Positions 35,377 to 50,177 of a stretch of DNA of 64,000 bases are shown piece after piece. Within the stretch, counting starts at the first letter, position 1; each line of letters begins with the position of its first letter. The DNA is taken from positions 248,001 through 312,000 of the forward strand of contig NW_025963555.1 in NCBI RefSeq assembly GCF_910591885.1, written 5' to 3'. The position numbers and the translations under genes are program-made. This DNA is from Bombus terrestris (lineage: Eukaryota > Arthropoda > Insecta > Hymenoptera > Apidae). The notes below the pieces were generated by a model. The model did no database searches and was not told where the DNA came from. It saw nothing but the letters and a program-made list of their open reading frames with translations.

Positions 35377-38300
35377 TGAAACTATTCATAAACTGTAAAC
35401 ATTTGTCAGTAGGCAATAGGACAAAGACTTCCGGCTCCTCGGGCTGGTGCGAATATTTCAATGTCCGTATGTGCCAAACCGTTGGTTATTGACACACCTT
35501 TACGCGTATCTCGCTCGCTGCGCTCGCTCGAAAACTATAGCCTAACCTAAAACCAATCCATCTTCCGTTCATTATTCGATATGGTGGCGACATATTTCAA
35601 ATTTGGGAACGTGTCGGATCGGATGTGAGGTTGGACTAAATTTTTACGAGCGAGCGAAGCGAGCGAGCAACGATCACAATTTGCAAGCCATACACATACC
35701 TTATATTGCCTTGCATATATTTCGTGTTATTACCTAATTTTGTCAGACATTTCGGACATCACATTGCACTGTGGTATGTGGAAATAGTACTATTTATGTG
35801 AAACTATTCATAAACCGTAAACATTTGTCAGTAGGCAATAGGACAAAGACTTCCGGCTCCTCGGGCTGGTGCGAATATTTGAATGTCCCAATGAGCCAAA
35901 CCGATGGACTGTGACACACCTTTACGCGTATCTCGCTCGCTGCGCTCGCTCGAAAGCTGTAGCCTAACCTAAAACCAATCCCTCTTGCGTTCATTATTCG
36001 ATATGGTGGCGACTTATTTCAAAATTGCGAACGTGTCGGATCGGTTGTGAGGTTGGACAGGATTTTTACGAGAGAGCGGAGCGAGCGAGCAACGATCACA
36101 ATTTCCAAGCTATACATATACCTTAGATTGCCTTCCATATAATTCGTGTTATTACCTAATTTTCACAGACATTTCGGACATCACATTGCACTGTACGATG
36201 TGGAAATAGTACCATTTATATGAAACTATTCATAAACTGTAAACATTTGTCAGTAGGCAATAGGATAAAGACCTCCGCCTCCTCGGGCTGGTGCAAATAT
36301 TTCAATGTCACCATGTGCCAAACCGTTGGTTTTTGACACACCTTTACGCGTATCTCGCTCGCTGCGCTCGCTCGAAAGCTGTAGCCTAACCTAAAACCAA
36401 TCCCTCTTGCGTTCATTATTCGATATGGTGGCGACTTATTTCAAAATTGCGAACGTGTCGGATCGGTTGTGATGTTGGACAGGATTTTTACGAGAGAGCG
36501 GAGCGAGCGAGCAACGATCACAATTTCCAAGCTATACATATACCTTAGATTGCCTTGCATATAATTCGTGTTATTACCTAATTTTGTCAGACATTTCGGA
36601 CATCACATTGCACTGTACGATGTGGAAATAGTACCATTTATATGAAACTATTCATAAACTGTAAACATTTGTCAGTAGGCAATAGGACAAAGACTTCCGG
36701 CTCCTCGGGCTGGTGCGAATATTTCAATGTCCGTATGTGCCAAACCGTTGGTTTTTGACACACCTTTACGCGTATCTCGCTCGCTGCGCTCGCTCGAAAA
36801 CTATAGCCTAACGTAAAACCAATCCATCTTCCGTTCATTATTCGATATGGTGGCGACATATTTCAAATTTGGGAACGTGTCGGATCGGATGTGAGGTTGG
36901 ACTAAATTTTTACGAGCGAGCGAAGCGAGCGAGCAACGATCACAATTTGCAAGCCATACACATACCTTATATTGCCTTGCATATATTTCGTGTTATTACC
37001 TAATTTTGTCAGCCATTTCGGACATCACATTGCACTGTGGTATGTGGAAATAGTACTATTTATGTGAAGCTATTCATAAACCGTAAACATTTGTCAGTAG
37101 GCAATAGGACAAAGACTTCCGGCTCCTCGGGCTGGTGCGAATATTTGAATGTCCCAATGAGCCAAACCGATGGACTGTGACACACCTTTACGCGTATCTC
37201 GCTCGCTGCGCTCGCTCGAAAACTATAGCCTAACCTAAAACCAATCCATCTTGCGTTCATTATTCGATATGGTGGCAACATATTTCGAATTTGCGAACAT
37301 GTCGGATCGGTTGTGAGGTTGGACAGGAATTTTACGAGCGAGCGGAGCGAGCGAGCAACGATCACAATTTGCAAGCCATACACATACCTTATATTGCCTT
37401 GCATATATTTCGTGTTATTACCTAATTTTGTCAGACATTTCGGACATCACATTGCACTGTACGATGTGGAAATAGTACTACTTATGTGAAACTATTCATA
37501 AACCGTAAACATTTGTCAGCAGGCAATAGGACAAAGACTTCCTGCTCCTCGGGCTGGTGGGAATATTTCAATGTCCGTATGTGCCAAACCGTTGATTTTG
37601 ACACACCTTTACGCGTATCTCGCTCGCTACGCTCGCTCGAAAACCATAGCCCAACCTAAAACCAATCCATCTTGCGTTCATTATTCGATATGGTGGCGAC
37701 ATATTTCAAATTTGGGAACGTACCGGATCGGATGTGAGGTTGGACTAAATTTTTACGAGCGAGCGGAGCGAGCGAGCAACTGTCACAATTTCCAAGCTAT
37801 ACATATACCTTATATTGCCTTGCATATATTTCGTGTTATTACCTAATTTTGTCAGCCATTTCGGACATCACATTGCACTGTGGTATGTGGAAATAGTACT
37901 ATTTATGTGAAGCTATTCATAAACTGTAAACATTTGTCAGTAGGCAATAGGATAAAGACTTCCGCCTCCTCGGGCTGGTGCAAATATTTCAATGTCACCA
38001 TGTGCCAAACCGTTGGATTGTGACACACCTTTACGCGTATCTCGCTCGCTGCGCTCGCTCGAAAGCTGTAGCCTAACCTAAAACCAATCCCTCTTGCGTT
38101 CATTATTCGATATGGTGGCGACTTATTTCAAAATTGCGAACGTGTCGGATCGGTTGTGAGGTTGGACAGGATTTTTACGAGAGAGCGGAGCGAGCGAGCA
38201 ACGATCACAATTTCCAAGCTATACATATACCTTAGATTGCCTTGCATATAATTCGTGTTATTACCTAATTTTGTCAGACATTTCGGACATCACATTGCAC

Positions 38301-39215
38301 TGTACGATGTGGAAATAGTACCATTTATATGAAACTATTCATAAACTGTAAACATTTGTCAGTAGGCAATAGGACAAAGACTTCCGGCTCCTCGGGCTGG
38401 TGCGAATATTTCAATGTCCGTATGTGCCAAACCGTTGGTTTGTGACACACCTTTACGCGTATCTCGCTCGCTGCGCTCGCTCGAAAACTATAGCCTAACC
38501 TAAAACCAATCCATCTTCCGTTCATTATTCGATATGGTGGCGACATATTTCAAATTTGGGAACGTGTCGGATCGGATGTGAGGTTGGACTAAATTTTTAC
38601 GAGCGAGCGAAGCGAGCGAGCAACGATCACAAATGGCAAGCCATACACATACCTTATATTGCCTTGCATATATTTCGTGTTATTACCTGATTTTGTCAGC
38701 CATTTCGGACATCACATTGCACTGTGGTATGTGGAAATAGTACTATTTATGTGAAGCTATTCATAAACCGTAAACATTTGTCAGTAGGCAATAGGACAAA
38801 GACTTCCGGCTCCTCGGGCTGGTGCGAATATTTCAATGTCCGTATGTGCCAAACCGTTGGTTTGTGACACACCTTTACGCGTATCTGGCTCGCCGCGCTC
38901 GCTCGAAAACTATAGCCTAACCTAAAACCAATCCATCTTGCGTTCATTATTCGACATGGTGGCGACATATTTCGAATTTGCGAACGTGTCGGATCGGTTG
39001 TGAGGTTGGACAGGATTTTTACGAGCGAGCGGAGCGAGCGAGCAACGATCACAATTTGCAAGCCATACACATACCTTATATTGCCTTGCATATATTTCGT
39101 GTTATTACCTAATTTTGTCAGACATTTCGGACATCACATTGCACTGTACAATGTGGAAATAGTACTATTTATGTGAAACTATTCATAAACTGTAAACATT
39201 TGTCAGTAGGCAATA

Positions 39216-41743
39216 GGACAAAGACTTCCGGCTCCTCGGGCTGGTGCGAATATTTCAATGTCCGTATGTGCCAAACCGTAGATTTTGACACACCTTTACG
39301 CGTCCCTCGCTCGCCATGCTCGCTCGAAAGCTGTAGCCCAACCGAAAACCAATCCGTCTTGCGTTAGTCATTCGACATGGAGGCGACTTATTTCAAATTT
39401 GCGAACGTGTCGGATCGGTTGTGAGGTTGGACAGGATTTTTACGAGAGAGCGCAGCGAGCGAGCAACGATCACAATTTCCAAGCTATACATATACCTTAG
39501 ATTGCCTTGCATATAATTCGTGTTATTACCTAATTTTGTCAGACATTTCGGACATCACATTGCACTGTACGATGTGGAAATAGTACCATTTATATGAAAC
39601 TACTCATAAACAGTAAACATTTGACAGTAGGCAATAGGATAAAGACTTCCGCCTCCTCGGGCTGCTGCAAATATTTCAATGTCACCATGTGCCAAACCGT
39701 TGGCTTGTGACACACCTTTCCGCGTCCCTCGCTCGCCATGCTCGCTCGAAAGCTGTAGCCTAACCGAAAACCAATCCCTCTTGCGTTCATTATTCGATAT
39801 GGTGGCGACATATTTCAAATTTGGGAACGTGTCGGATCGGATGTGAGGTTGGACTAAATTTTTACGAGCGAGCGGAGCGAGCGAGCAACGGTCACAATTT
39901 CCAAACTATACATATACCTTATATTGCCTTGCATATATTTCGTGTTACTACCTTATTTTGTCAGCCATTTCGGACATCACATTGCACTGTAGTATGAGGA
40001 AATAGTACTATTTATGTGAAACTATTCATAAACTGTAAACATTTGTCAGTAGGCAATAGGATAAAGACTTCCGGCTCCTCGGGCTGGTGCGAATATTTCA
40101 ATGTCTGTATGTGCCAAACCGTTGGTTTGTGACACACCTTTACGCGTATCTCGCTCGCTGCGCTCGCTCGAAAACTATAGCCTAACCTAAAACCAATCCA
40201 TCTTGCGTTCATTATTCGATATGGTGGCGACATATTTCGAATTTGCGAACGTGTCGGATCGGTTGTGAGGTTGGACAGGATTTCTACGAGCGAGCGGAGC
40301 GAGCGAGCAACGATCACAATTTGCAAGCCATACACATACCTTATATTGCCTTGCATATATTTCGTGTTATTACCTAATTTTGTCAGACATTACGGACATC
40401 AGAATGCACTGTACGATGTGGAAATAGTACCACTTATGTGAAACTATTCATAAACTGTAAACATTTGTCAGTAGGCAATAGGACAAAGACTTCCGGCTCC
40501 TCGGGCTGGTGCGAATATTTCAATGTCCGTATGTGCCAAACCGTTGATTTTGACACACATTTACGCGTATCTCGCTCGCTGCGCTCGCTCGAAAACCATA
40601 GCCTAACCTAAAACCAATCCATCTTGCGTTCATTATTCGATATGGTGGCGACATATTTCGAATTTGCGAACGTGTCGGAACGATTGTGAGGTTGGACAGG
40701 ATTTTTACGAGAGAGCGGAGCGAGCGAGCAACGATCACAATTTGCAAGCCATACACATACCTTATATTGCCTTGCATATATTTCGAGTTATTACCTAATT
40801 TTGTCAGACATTTCGGACATCACATTGCACTGTACGATGTGGAAATAGTACTACTTATGTGAAACTATTCATAAACCGTAAACATTTGTCAGTAGGCAAC
40901 AGGACAAAGACTTCCGGCTCCTCGGGCTGGTGCGAATATTTCAATGTCCGTATGTGCCAAACCGTAGATTTTGACACACCTTTACGCGTATCTCGCTCGC
41001 TACGCTCGCTCGAAAACCATAGCCTAACCTAAAACCAATCCATCTTGCGTTCATTATTCGATATGGTGGCGACATATTTCAAATTTGCGAACGTGTCGGA
41101 TCGGTTGTGAGGTTGGACAGGATTTCTACGAGCGAGCGGAGCGAGCGAGCAACGATCACAATTTGCAAGCCATACACATACCTTATATTGCCTTGCATAT
41201 ATTTCGTGTTATTACCTAATTTTGTCAGACATTACGGACATCAGAATGCACTGTACGATGTGGAAATAGTACTACTTATGTGAAACTATTCATAAACTGT
41301 AAACATTTGTCAGTAGGCAATAGGACAAAGACTTCCGGCTCCTCGGGCTGGTGCGAATATTTCAATGTCCGTATGTGCCAAACCGTTGATTTTGACACAC
41401 ATTTACGCGTATCTCGCTCGCTGCGCTCGCTCGAAAACCATAGCCTAACCTAAAACCAATCCATCTTGCGTTCATTATTCGACATGGTGGCGACATATTT
41501 CGAATTTGCGAACGTGTCGGAACGATTGTGAGGTTGGACAGGATTTTTACGAGAGAGCGGAGCGAGCGAGCAACGGTCACAATTTCCAAGCTATACATAT
41601 ACCTTATATTGCCTTGCATATATTTCGTGTTATTACCTAATTTTGTCAGACATTTCGGACATCACATTGCACTGTACGATGTGGAAATAGTACTACTTAT
41701 GTGAAACTATTCATAAACTGTAAACATTTGTCAGTAGGCAATA
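39216..41743 (+). repeat. Higher-order repeat A-B-C-D-E-F (6 monomers, 2528 bp)
   Basis: A is marked by CCGTAGATTTTGACAC with GCGTCCCTCGCTCGCC and CCCAACCGAAAACC. B has CTCGGGCTGCTGCAA, AACATTTGACAG and TAACCGAAAACC. C has AATGTCTGTATG and GGATTTCTACGAGC. D and F have GACACACATTTACGCG and GGAACGATTG. E has CAACAGGACAAAG and CCGTAGATTTTGACAC with CTACGCTCG. Ends with GACATTACGGACATCAGAATG follow C and E. Confidence 0.9.
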
Positions 41744-43008
41744 GGACAAAGACTTCCGGCTCCTCGGGCTGGTGCGAATATTTCAATGTCCGTATGTGCC
41801 AAACCGTAGATTTTGACACACCTTTACGCGTCCCTCGCTCGCCATGCTCGCTCGAAAGCTGTAGCCCAACCGAAAACCAATCCGTCTTGCGTTAGTCATT
41901 CGACATGGAGGCGACTTATTTCAAATTTGCGAACGTGTCGGATCGGTTGTGAGGTTGGACAGGATTTTTACGAGAGAGCGGAGCGAGCGAGCAACGATCA
42001 CAATTTCCAAGCTATACATATACCTTAGATTGCCTTGCATATAATTCGTGTTATTACCTAATTTTGTCAGACATTTCGGACATCACATTGCACTGTACGA
42101 TGTGGAAATAGTACCATTTATATGAAACTACTCATAAACAGTAAACATTTGACAGTAGGCAATAGGATAAAGACTTCCGCCTCCTCGGGCTGCTGCAAAT
42201 ATTTCAATGTCACCATGTGCCAAACCGTTGGCTTGTGACACACCTTTCCGCGTCCCTCGCTCGCCATGCTCGCTCGAAAGCTGTAGCCTAACCGAAAACC
42301 AATCCCTCTTGCGTTCATTATTCGATATGGTGGCGACATATTTCAAATTTGGGAACGTGTCGGATCGGATGTGAGGTTGGACTAAATTTTTACGAGCGAG
42401 CGGAGCGAGCGAGCAACGGTCACAATTTCCAAACTATACATATACCTTATATTGCCTTGCATATATTTCGTGTTACTACCTTATTTTGTCAGCCATTTCG
42501 GACATCACATTGCACTGTAGTATGAGGAAATAGTACTATTTATGTGAAACTATTCATAAACTGTAAACATTTGTCAGTAGGCAATAGGATAAAGACTTCC
42601 GGCTCCTCGGGCTGGTGCGAATATTTCAATGTCTGTATGTGCCAAACCGTTGGTTTGTGACACACCTTTACGCGTATCTCGCTCGCTGCGCTCGCTCGAA
42701 AACTATAGCCTAACCTAAAACCAATCCATCTTGCGTTCATTATTCGATATGGTGGCGACATATTTCGAATTTGCGAACGTGTCGGATCGGTTGTGAGGTT
42801 GGACAGGATTTCTACGAGCGAGCGGAGCGAGCGAGCAACGATCACAATTTGCAAGCCATACACATACCTTATATTGCCTTGCATATATTTCTTGTTATTA
42901 CCACATTTTGTCAGACATTTCGGACATCACATTGCACTGTACGATGTGGAAATAGTACTACTTATGTGAAACTATTCATAAACTGTAAACATTTGTCAGT
43001 AGGCAATA
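41744..43008 (+). repeat. Short higher-order repeat A-B-C (3 monomers, 1265 bp)
   Basis: After C the next unit is A again, at 43009, so D-E-F are absent. The C unit ends with a private ATATTTCTTGTTATTACCAC. The same private end is found at about 51322-51341 in the duplicate, so the shortened form was copied with the large block. Confidence 0.9.
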
Positions 43009-43396
43009 GGACAAAGACTTCCGGCTCCTCGGGCTGGTGCGAATATTTCAATGTCCGTATGTGCCAAACCGTAGATTTTGACACACCTTTACGCGTCCCT
43101 CGCTCGCCATGCTCGCTCGAAAGCTGTAGCCCAACCGAAAACCAATCCGTCTTGCGTTAGTCATTCGACATGGAGGCGACTTATTTCAAATTTGCGAACG
43201 TGTCGGATCGGTTGTGAGGTTGGACAGGATTTTTACGAGAGAGCGGAGCGAGCGAGCAACGATCACAATTTCCAAGCTATACATATACCTTAGATTGCCT
43301 TGCATATAATTCGTGTTATTACCTAATTTTGTCAGACATTTCGGACATCACATTGCACTGTACGATGTGGAAATAGTACCATTTATATGAAACTAT

Positions 43397-44231
43397 TCAT
43401 AAACTGTAAACATTTGTCAGTAGGCAATAGGACAAAGACTTCCGGCTCCTCGGGCTGGTGCGAATATTTCAATGTCCGTATGTGCCAAACCGTTGGTTTT
43501 TGACACACCTTTACGCGTATCTCGCTCGCTGCGCTCGCTCGAAAACTATAGCCTAACCTAAAACCAATCCATCTTCCGTTCATTATTCGATATGGTGGCG
43601 ACATATTTCAAATTTGGGAACGTGTCGGATCGGATGTGAGGTTGGACTAAATTTTTACGAGCGAGCGAAGCGAGCGAGCAACGATCACAAATGGCAAGCC
43701 ATACACATACCTTATATTGCCTTGCATATATTTCGTGTTATTACCTGATTTTGTCAGCCATTTCGGACATCACATTGCACTGTGGTATGTGGAAATAGTA
43801 CTATTTATGTGAAGCTATTCATAAACCGTAAACATTTGTCAGTAGGCAATAGGACAAAGACTTCCGGCTCCTCGGGCTGGTGCGAATATTTCAATGTCCG
43901 TATGTGCCAAACCGTTGGTTAGTGACACACCTTTACGCGTATCTGGCTCGCCGCGCTCGCTCGAAAATTATAGCCTAACCTAAAACCAATCCATCTTGCG
44001 TTCATTATTCGATATGGTGGCGACATATTTCGAATTTGCGAACGTGTCGGATCGGTTGTGAGGTTGGACAGGATTTTTACGAGCGAGCGGAGCGAGCGAG
44101 CAACGATCACAATTTGCAAGCCATACACATACCTTATATTGCCTTGCATATATTTCGTGTTATTACCTAATTTTGTCAGACATTTCGGACATCACATTGC
44201 ACTGTACGATGTGGAAATAGTACTACTTATG
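43397..44231 (+). repeat. Mixed satellite monomers between the two large copies
   Basis: After the A unit at 43009 the array switches to an S-like unit (CATCTTCCG, CACAAATGGCAAGCC), then to the X unit at 43852 (GGTTAGTGACAC, CTGGCTCGCCGCG). The first part resembles 38325-38790. This is the boundary region between the two copies of the 8-kb block. Confidence 0.8.
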
Positions 44232-47200
44232 TGAAACTATTCATAAACTGTAAACATTTGTCAGTAGGCAATAGGACAAAGACTTCCGGCTCCTCGGGCT
44301 GGTGCGAATATTTCAATGTCCGTATGTGCCAAACCGTTGGTTATTGACACACCTTTACGCGTATCTCGCTCGCTGCGCTCGCTCGAAAACTATAGCCTAA
44401 CCTAAAACCAATCCATCTTCCGTTCATTATTCGATATGGTGGCGACATATTTCAAATTTGGGAACGTGTCGGATCGGATGTGAGGTTGGACTAAATTTTT
44501 ACGAGCGAGCGAAGCGAGCGAGCAACGATCACAATTTGCAAGCCATACACATACCTTATATTGCCTTGCATATATTTCGTGTTATTACCTAATTTTGTCA
44601 GACATTTCGGACATCACATTGCACTGTGGTATGTGGAAATAGTACTATTTATGTGAAGCTATTCATAAACCGTAAACATTTGTCAGTAGGCAATAGGACA
44701 AAGACTTCCGGCTCCTCGGGCTGGTGCGAATATTTGAATGTCCCAATGAGCCAAACCGATGGACTGTGACACACCTTTACGCGTATCTCGCTCGCTGCGC
44801 TCGCTCGAAAGCTGTAGCCTAACCTAAAACCAATCCCTCTTGCGTTCATTATTCGATATGGTGGCGACTTATTTCAAAATTGCGAACGTGTCGGATCGGT
44901 TGTGAGGTTGGACAGGATTTTTACGAGAGAGCGGAGCGAGCGAGCAACGATCACAATTTCCAAGCTATACATATACCTTAGATTGCCTTCCATATAATTC
45001 GTGTTATTACCTAATTTTCACAGACATTTCGGACATCACATTGCACTGTACGATGTGGAAATAGTACCATTTATATGAAACTATTCATAAACTGTAAACA
45101 TTTGTCAGTAGGCAATAGGATAAAGACCTCCGCCTCCTCGGGCTGGTGCAAATATTTCAATGTCACCATGTGCCAAACCGTTGGTTTTTGACACACCTTT
45201 ACGCGTATCTCGCTCGCTGCGCTCGCTCGAAAGCTGTAGCCTAACCTAAAACCAATCCCTCTTGCGTTCATTATTCGATATGGTGGCGACTTATTTCAAA
45301 ATTGCGAACGTGTCGGATCGGTTGTGATGTTGGACAGGATTTTTACGAGAGAGCGGAGCGAGCGAGCAACGATCACAATTTCCAAGCTATACATATACCT
45401 TAGATTGCCTTGCATATAATTCGTGTTATTACCTAATTTTGTCAGACATTTCGGACATCACATTGCACTGTACGATGTGGAAATAGTACCATTTATATGA
45501 AACTATTCATAAACTGTAAACATTTGTCAGTAGGCAATAGGACAAAGACTTCCGGCTCCTCGGGCTGGTGCGAATATTTCAATGTCCGTATGTGCCAAAC
45601 CGTTGGTTTTTGACACACCTTTACGCGTATCTCGCTCGCTGCGCTCGCTCGAAAACTATAGCCTAACGTAAAACCAATCCATCTTCCGTTCATTATTCGA
45701 TATGGTGGCGACATATTTCAAATTTGGGAACGTGTCGGATCGGATGTGAGGTTGGACTAAATTTTTACGAGCGAGCGAAGCGAGCGAGCAACGATCACAA
45801 TTTGCAAGCCATACACATACCTTATATTGCCTTGCATATATTTCGTGTTATTACCTAATTTTGTCAGACATTTCGGACATCACATTGCACTGTGGTATGT
45901 GGAAATAGTACTATTTATGTGAAGCTATTCATAAACCGTAAACATTTGTCAGTAGGCAATAGGACAAAGACTTCCGGCTCCTCGGGCTGGTGCGAATATT
46001 TGAATGTCCCAATGAGCCAAACCGATGGACTGTGACACACCTTTACGCGTATCTCGCTTGCTGCGCTCGCTCGAAAACTATAGCCTAACCTAAAACCAAT
46101 CCATCTTGCGTTCATTATTCGATATGGTGGCAACATATTTCGAATTTGCGAACATGTCGGATCGGTTGTGAGGTTGGACAGGAATTTTACGAGCGAGCGG
46201 AGCGAGCGAGCAACGATCACAATTTGCAAGCCATACACATACCTTATATTGCCTTGCATATATTTCGTGTTATTACCTAATTTTGTCAGACATTTCGGAC
46301 ATCACATTGCACTGTACGATGTGGAAATAGTACTACTTATGTGAAACTATTCATAAACCGTAAACATTTGTCAGTAGGCAATAGGACAAAGACTTCCTGC
46401 TCCTCGGGCTGGTGGGAATATTTCAATGTCCGTATGTGCCAAACCGTTGATTTTGACACACCTTTACGCGTATCTCGCTCGCTACGCTCGCTCGAAAACC
46501 ATAGCCCAACCTAAAACCAATCCATCTTGCGTTCATTATTCGATATGGTGGCGACATATTTCAAATTTGGGAACGTACCGGATCGGATGTGAGGTTGGAC
46601 TAAATTTTTACGAGCGAGCGGAGCGAGCGAGCAACTGTCACAATTTCCAAGCTATACATATACCTTATATTGCCTTGCATATATTTCGTGTTACTACCTT
46701 ATTTTGTCAGCCATTTCGGACATCACATTGCACTGTGGTATGTGGAAATAGTACTATTTATGTGAAGCTATTCATAAACTGTAAACATTTGTCAGTAGGC
46801 AATAGGATAAAGACTTCCGGCTCCTCGGGCTGGTGCAAATATTTCAATGTCACCATGTGCCAAACCGTTGGATTGTGACACACCTTTACGCGTATCTCGC
46901 TCGCTGCGCTCGCTCGAAAGCTATAGCCTAACCTAAAACCAATCCATCTTGCGTTCATTATTCGATATGGTGGCGACTTATTTCAAAATTGCGAACGTGT
47001 CGGATCGGTTGTGAGGTTGGACAGGATTTTTACGAGAGAGCGGAGCGAGCGAGCAACGATCACAATTTCCAAGCCATACACATACCTTATATTGCCTTGC
47101 ATATAATTCGTGTTATTACCTAATTTTGTCAGACATTTCGGACATCACATTGCACTGTACGATGTGGAAATAGTACCATTTATATGAAACTATTCATAAA

Positions 47201-48070
47201 CTGTAAACATTTGTCAGTAGGCAATAGGACAAAGACTTCCGGCTCCTCGGGCTGGTGCGAATATTTCAATGTCCGTATGTGCCAAACCGTTGGTTTGTGA
47301 CACACCTTTACGCGTATCTCGCTCGCTGCGCTCGCTCGAAAACTATAGCCTAACCTAAAACCAATCCATCTTCCGTTCATTATTCGATATGGTGGCGACA
47401 TATTTCAAATTTGGGAACGTGTCGGATCGGATGTGAGGTTGGACTAAATTTTTACGAGCGAGCGAAGCGAGCGAGCAACGATCACAAATGGCAAGCCATA
47501 CACATACCTTATATTGCCTTGCATATATTTCGTGTTATTACCTAATTTTGTCAGCCATTTCGGACATCACATTGCACTGTGGTATGTGGAAATAGTACTA
47601 TTTATGTGAAACTATTCATAAACCGTAAACATTTGTCAGTAGGCAATAGGACAAAGACTTCCGGCTCCTCGGGCTGGTGCGAATATTTCAATGTCCGTAT
47701 GTGCCAAACCGTTGGTTTGTGACACACCTTTACGCGTATCTGGCTCGCCGCGCTCGCTCGAAAACTATAGCCTAACCTAAAACCAATCCATCTTGCGTTC
47801 ATTATTCGACATGGTGGCGACATATTTCGAATTTGCGAACGTGTCGGATCGGTTGTGAGGTTGGACAGGATTTTTACGAGCGAGCGGAGCGAGCGAGCAA
47901 CGATCACAATTTGCAAGCCATACACATACCTTATATTGCCTTGCATATATTTCGTGTTATTACCTAATTTTGTCAGACATTTCGGACATCACATTGCACT
48001 GTACAATGTGGAAATAGTACTACTTATGTGAAACTATTCATAAACTGTAAACATTTGTCAGTAGGCAATA

Positions 48071-50177
48071 GGACAAAGACTTCCGGCTCCTCGGGCTGGT
48101 GCGAATATTTCAATGTCCGTATGTGCCAAACCGTAGATTTTGACACACCTTTACGCGTCCCTCGCTCGCCATGCTCGCTCGAAAGCTGTAGCCCAACCGA
48201 AAACCAATCCGTCTTGCGTTAGTCATTCGACATGGAGGCGACTTATTTCAAATTTGCGAACGTGTCGGATCGGTTGTGAGGTTGGACAGGATTTTTACGA
48301 GAGAGCGCAGCGAGCGAGCAACGATCACAATTTCCAAGCTATACATATACCTTATATTGCCTTGCATATATTTCGTGTTATTACCTAATTTTGTCAGACA
48401 TTTCGGACATCACATTGCACTGTACGATGTGGAAATAGTACCATTTATATGAAACTACTCATAAACAGTAAACATTTGACAGTAGGCAATAGGATAAAGA
48501 CTTCCGCCTCCTCGGGCTGCTGCAAATATTTCAATGTCACCATGTGCCAAACCGTTGGCTTGTGACACACCTTTCCGCGTCCCTCGCTCGCCATGCTCGC
48601 TCGAAAGCTGTAGCCTAACCGAAAACCAATCCCTCTTGCGTTCATTATTCGATATGGTGGCGACATATTTCAAATTTGGGAACGTGTCGGATCGGATGTG
48701 AGGTTGGACTAAATTTTTACGAGCGAGCGGAGCGAGCGAGCAACGGTCACAATTTCCAAACTATACATATACCTTATATTGCCTTGCATATATTTCGTGT
48801 TACTACCTTATTTTGTCAGCCATTTCGGACATCACATTGCACTGTAGTATGAGGAAATAGTACTATTTATGTGAAACTATTCATAAACTGTAAACATTTG
48901 TCAGTAGGCAATAGGATAAAGACTTCCGGCTCCTCGGGCTGGTGCGAATATTTCAATGTCTGTATGTGCCAAACCGTTGGTTTGTGACACACCTTTACGC
49001 GTATCTCGCTCGCTGCGCTCGCTCGAAAACTATAGCCTAACCTAAAACCAATCCATCTTGCGTTCATTATTCGATATGGTGGCGACATATTTCGAATTTG
49101 CGAACGTGTCGGATCGGTTGTGAGGTTGGACAGGATTTCTACGAGCGAGCGGAGCGAGCGAGCAACGATCACAATTTGCAAGCCATACACATACCTTATA
49201 TTGCCTTGCATATATTTCGTGTTATTACCTAATTTTGTCAGACATTTCGGACATCACATTGCACTGTACGATGTGGAAATAGTACTACTTATGTGAAACT
49301 ATTCATAAACCGTAAACATTTGTCAGTAGGCAACAGGACAAAGACTTCCGGCTCCTCGGGCTGGTGCGAATATTTCAATGTCCGTATGTGCCAAACCGTA
49401 GATTTTGACACACCTTTACGCGTATCTCGCTCGCTACGCTCGCTCGAAAACCATAGCCTAACCTAAAACCAATCCATCTTGCGTTCATTATTCGATATGG
49501 TGGCGACATATTTCAAATTTGCGAACGTGTCGGATCGGTTGTGAGGTTGGACAGGATTTCTACGAGCGAGCGGAGCGAGCGAGCAACGATCACAATTTGC
49601 AAGCCATACACATACCTTATATTGCCTTGCATATATTTCGTGTTATTACCTAATTTTGTCAGACATTACGGACATCAGAATGCACTGTACGATGTGGAAA
49701 TAGTACTACTTATGTGAAACTATTCATAAACTGTAAACATTTGTCAGTAGGCAATAGGACAAAGACTTCCGGCTCCTCGGGCTGGTGCGAATATTTCAAT
49801 GTCCGTATGTGCCAAACCGTTGATTTTGACACACATTTACGCGTATCTCGCTCGCTGCGCTCGCTCGATAACTATAGCCTAACCTAAAACCAATCCATCT
49901 TGCGTTCATTATTCGACATGGTGGCGACATATTTCGAATTTGCGAACGTGTCGGATCGATTGTGAGGTTGGACAGGATTTTTACGAGAGAGCGGAGCGAG
50001 CGAGCAACGGTCACAATTTCCAAGCTATACATATACCTTATATTGCCTTGCATATATTTCGTGTTATTACCTAATTTTGTCAGACATTTCGGACATCACA
50101 TTGCACTGTACAATGTGGAAATAGTACTATTTATGTGAAACTATTCATAAACTGTAAACATTTGTCAGTAGGCAATA
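48071..50177 (+). repeat. Higher-order repeat A-B-C-E-F (D deleted, 2107 bp)
   Basis: A at 48071, B about 48492, C about 48914, E at 49336 and F about 49757. E is recognised by CAACAGGACAAAG. The last part of C has GACATTTCGGACATCACATTG and CATAAACCG, which is the ending of D in the full repeat at 39216-41743, not that of C. Confidence 0.9.

Larger units (their letters stand above)
35377..43396 (+). repeat. Large satellite duplication, copy 1 (about 19 units, 8.0 kb)
   Basis: This block pairs with 44232-51830. The offset is 8855 bp (21 units) up to about 40390 and 8434 bp (20 units) afterwards, so the copies differ by exactly one monomer. Shared private marks are GTTGGTTATTGACAC, CTAATTTTCACAG, GTTGTGATGTTGG, CCTAACGTAAAACC, GAACGTACCGGATCGG, GCAACTGTCAC, CACAAATGGCAAGCC and ATATTTCTTGTTATTACCAC. 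It includes P-Q-R-S at 37107-38792 and the first A-B-C-D-E-F at 39216. Confidence 0.9.

Noticed and set aside
46426..46878. Plus-strand open frame of 150 codons, the longest in the window
   Set aside because: It crosses a monomer boundary only because local variants lack stops. The related units at 37571 and 33073 are interrupted earlier, and its composition is that of translated GAGC repeats and AT-rich satellite.
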